Shown piece after piece: positions 63,920 through 64,000 of a stretch of DNA of 64,000 nucleotides. The translations under genes were made by a program, and so were the position numbers. The notes under the pieces are model-generated. The model was not told the origin of the DNA, did not search any database, and was given only the letters and a program-made list of their open reading frames with translations. Numbering within the stretch: the stretch's first letter is position 1; the number at the start of each line of letters is the position of its first letter. The stretch is from the NCBI RefSeq assembly GCF_030908625.1, contig NZ_CP133133.1, forward strand, positions 806,001 through 870,000, written 5' to 3'. Source of the stretch: Paludicola sp. MB14-C6. GTDB taxonomy: Bacteria > Bacillota > Clostridia > Oscillospirales > Ruminococcaceae.

Positions 63920-64000
63920 ATGATAACAATTGGAAATCAATTAACCCAAACACAGACACTTTTAAAAGATTATCCACAAAGCAGTCTTGAATCCATCATT
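63920..64000 (+). CDS. Start of an unknown gene (cut by window edge)
   Basis: ATG at 63920 after AGAGAGG encodes MITIGNQLTQTQTLLKDYPQ and continues open to the window end (27 codons). It directly follows the helical protein gene and is probably in its operon. Confidence 0.55.
   Translation, partial: MITIGNQLTQTQTLLKDYPQSSLESII

Noticed and set aside
1..64000. CRISPR array, tRNA or rRNA genes, insertion sequences
   Set aside because: No spaced direct repeats, no cloverleaf or rRNA-like sequence and no transposase ORF were seen on either strand.

Overview
The window looks like a chromosomal segment of a low-GC, Gram-positive, probably anaerobic and spore-forming member of the Clostridia. The order or family cannot be fixed from this sequence alone. 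Grounds for this reading: AT-rich intergenic DNA, strong AGGAGG-type ribosome binding sites, frequent TTG starts, Rnf-type membrane genes, FeoA/FeoB with a FeoB-associated Cys-rich peptide, an RsgI-type anti-sigma factor, a CD3324-family protein, BceRS-BceAB and Ser-rich lipoproteins. No rRNA, tRNA, CRISPR array, prophage or intact insertion sequence was seen.

Layout. 1-10.7 kb: the start of a phosphoglucomutase gene; a GHL-type glycoside hydrolase; an rnfDEA-like set; a MecA-like adaptor; ribulose-phosphate epimerase; an AEC transporter; a possible structured RNA; and a response regulator - sensor kinase - HtrA cluster. 11.2-18.5 kb: an ECF sigma/anti-sigma pair, a lipoprotein, YchF, two TrkA-type proteins and a P-loop kinase with a leader ORF. 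18.7-21.3 kb: the feoA-feoB-Cys-rich iron uptake operon behind a promoter with twin palindromes. 21.4-31.7 kb: a STIV B116-like protein, a GGDEF/EAL protein, an ECF-RsgI pair, a GntR/ABC operon, a methyltransferase with an attenuator-like leader, an MmcQ/YjbR protein, a GNAT acetyltransferase, and a Crp/Fnr regulator divergent from a ferredoxin. 31.9-35.1 kb: a VanRS-like system followed by a two-domain VanY-type carboxypeptidase. 35.2-41.5 kb: an AlkD-like protein, DUF1653, copper efflux (copA fused to copZ, then csoR), an LspA-like protein, a NUDIX hydrolase and a lone Smr protein. 42-45 kb: purA and pyrG. 45.2-49.8 kb: BceRS-BceAB. 49.9-64 kb: a Rieske oxidoreductase, small regulators, mnmA-nadA, an Rrf2 regulator, duplicated lipoproteins, a CheY/CheX pair, a spore-type Pro-rich protein, a MerR-TipAS regulator and hypothetical genes.

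Most notable points. (1) The RnfA/D/E-like proteins align with their families, but three of the four Cys that ligate the membrane Fe-S centre, and the flavin-attachment Thr, are replaced by Ser; rnfB, rnfC and rnfG are not nearby. (2) CopA carries a C-terminal CopZ domain whose start codon still has its own strong ribosome binding site in frame, so one gene may make both pump and free chaperone. (3) A methyltransferase gene has an 18-codon leader ORF and two mutually exclusive hairpins, one of which would hide its ribosome binding site. (4) Several promoters carry readable operators (feo, cop, tipA-like, GntR, BceR, Fnr-like). All functions are inferred from sequence patterns recognised by eye; no database search was run.
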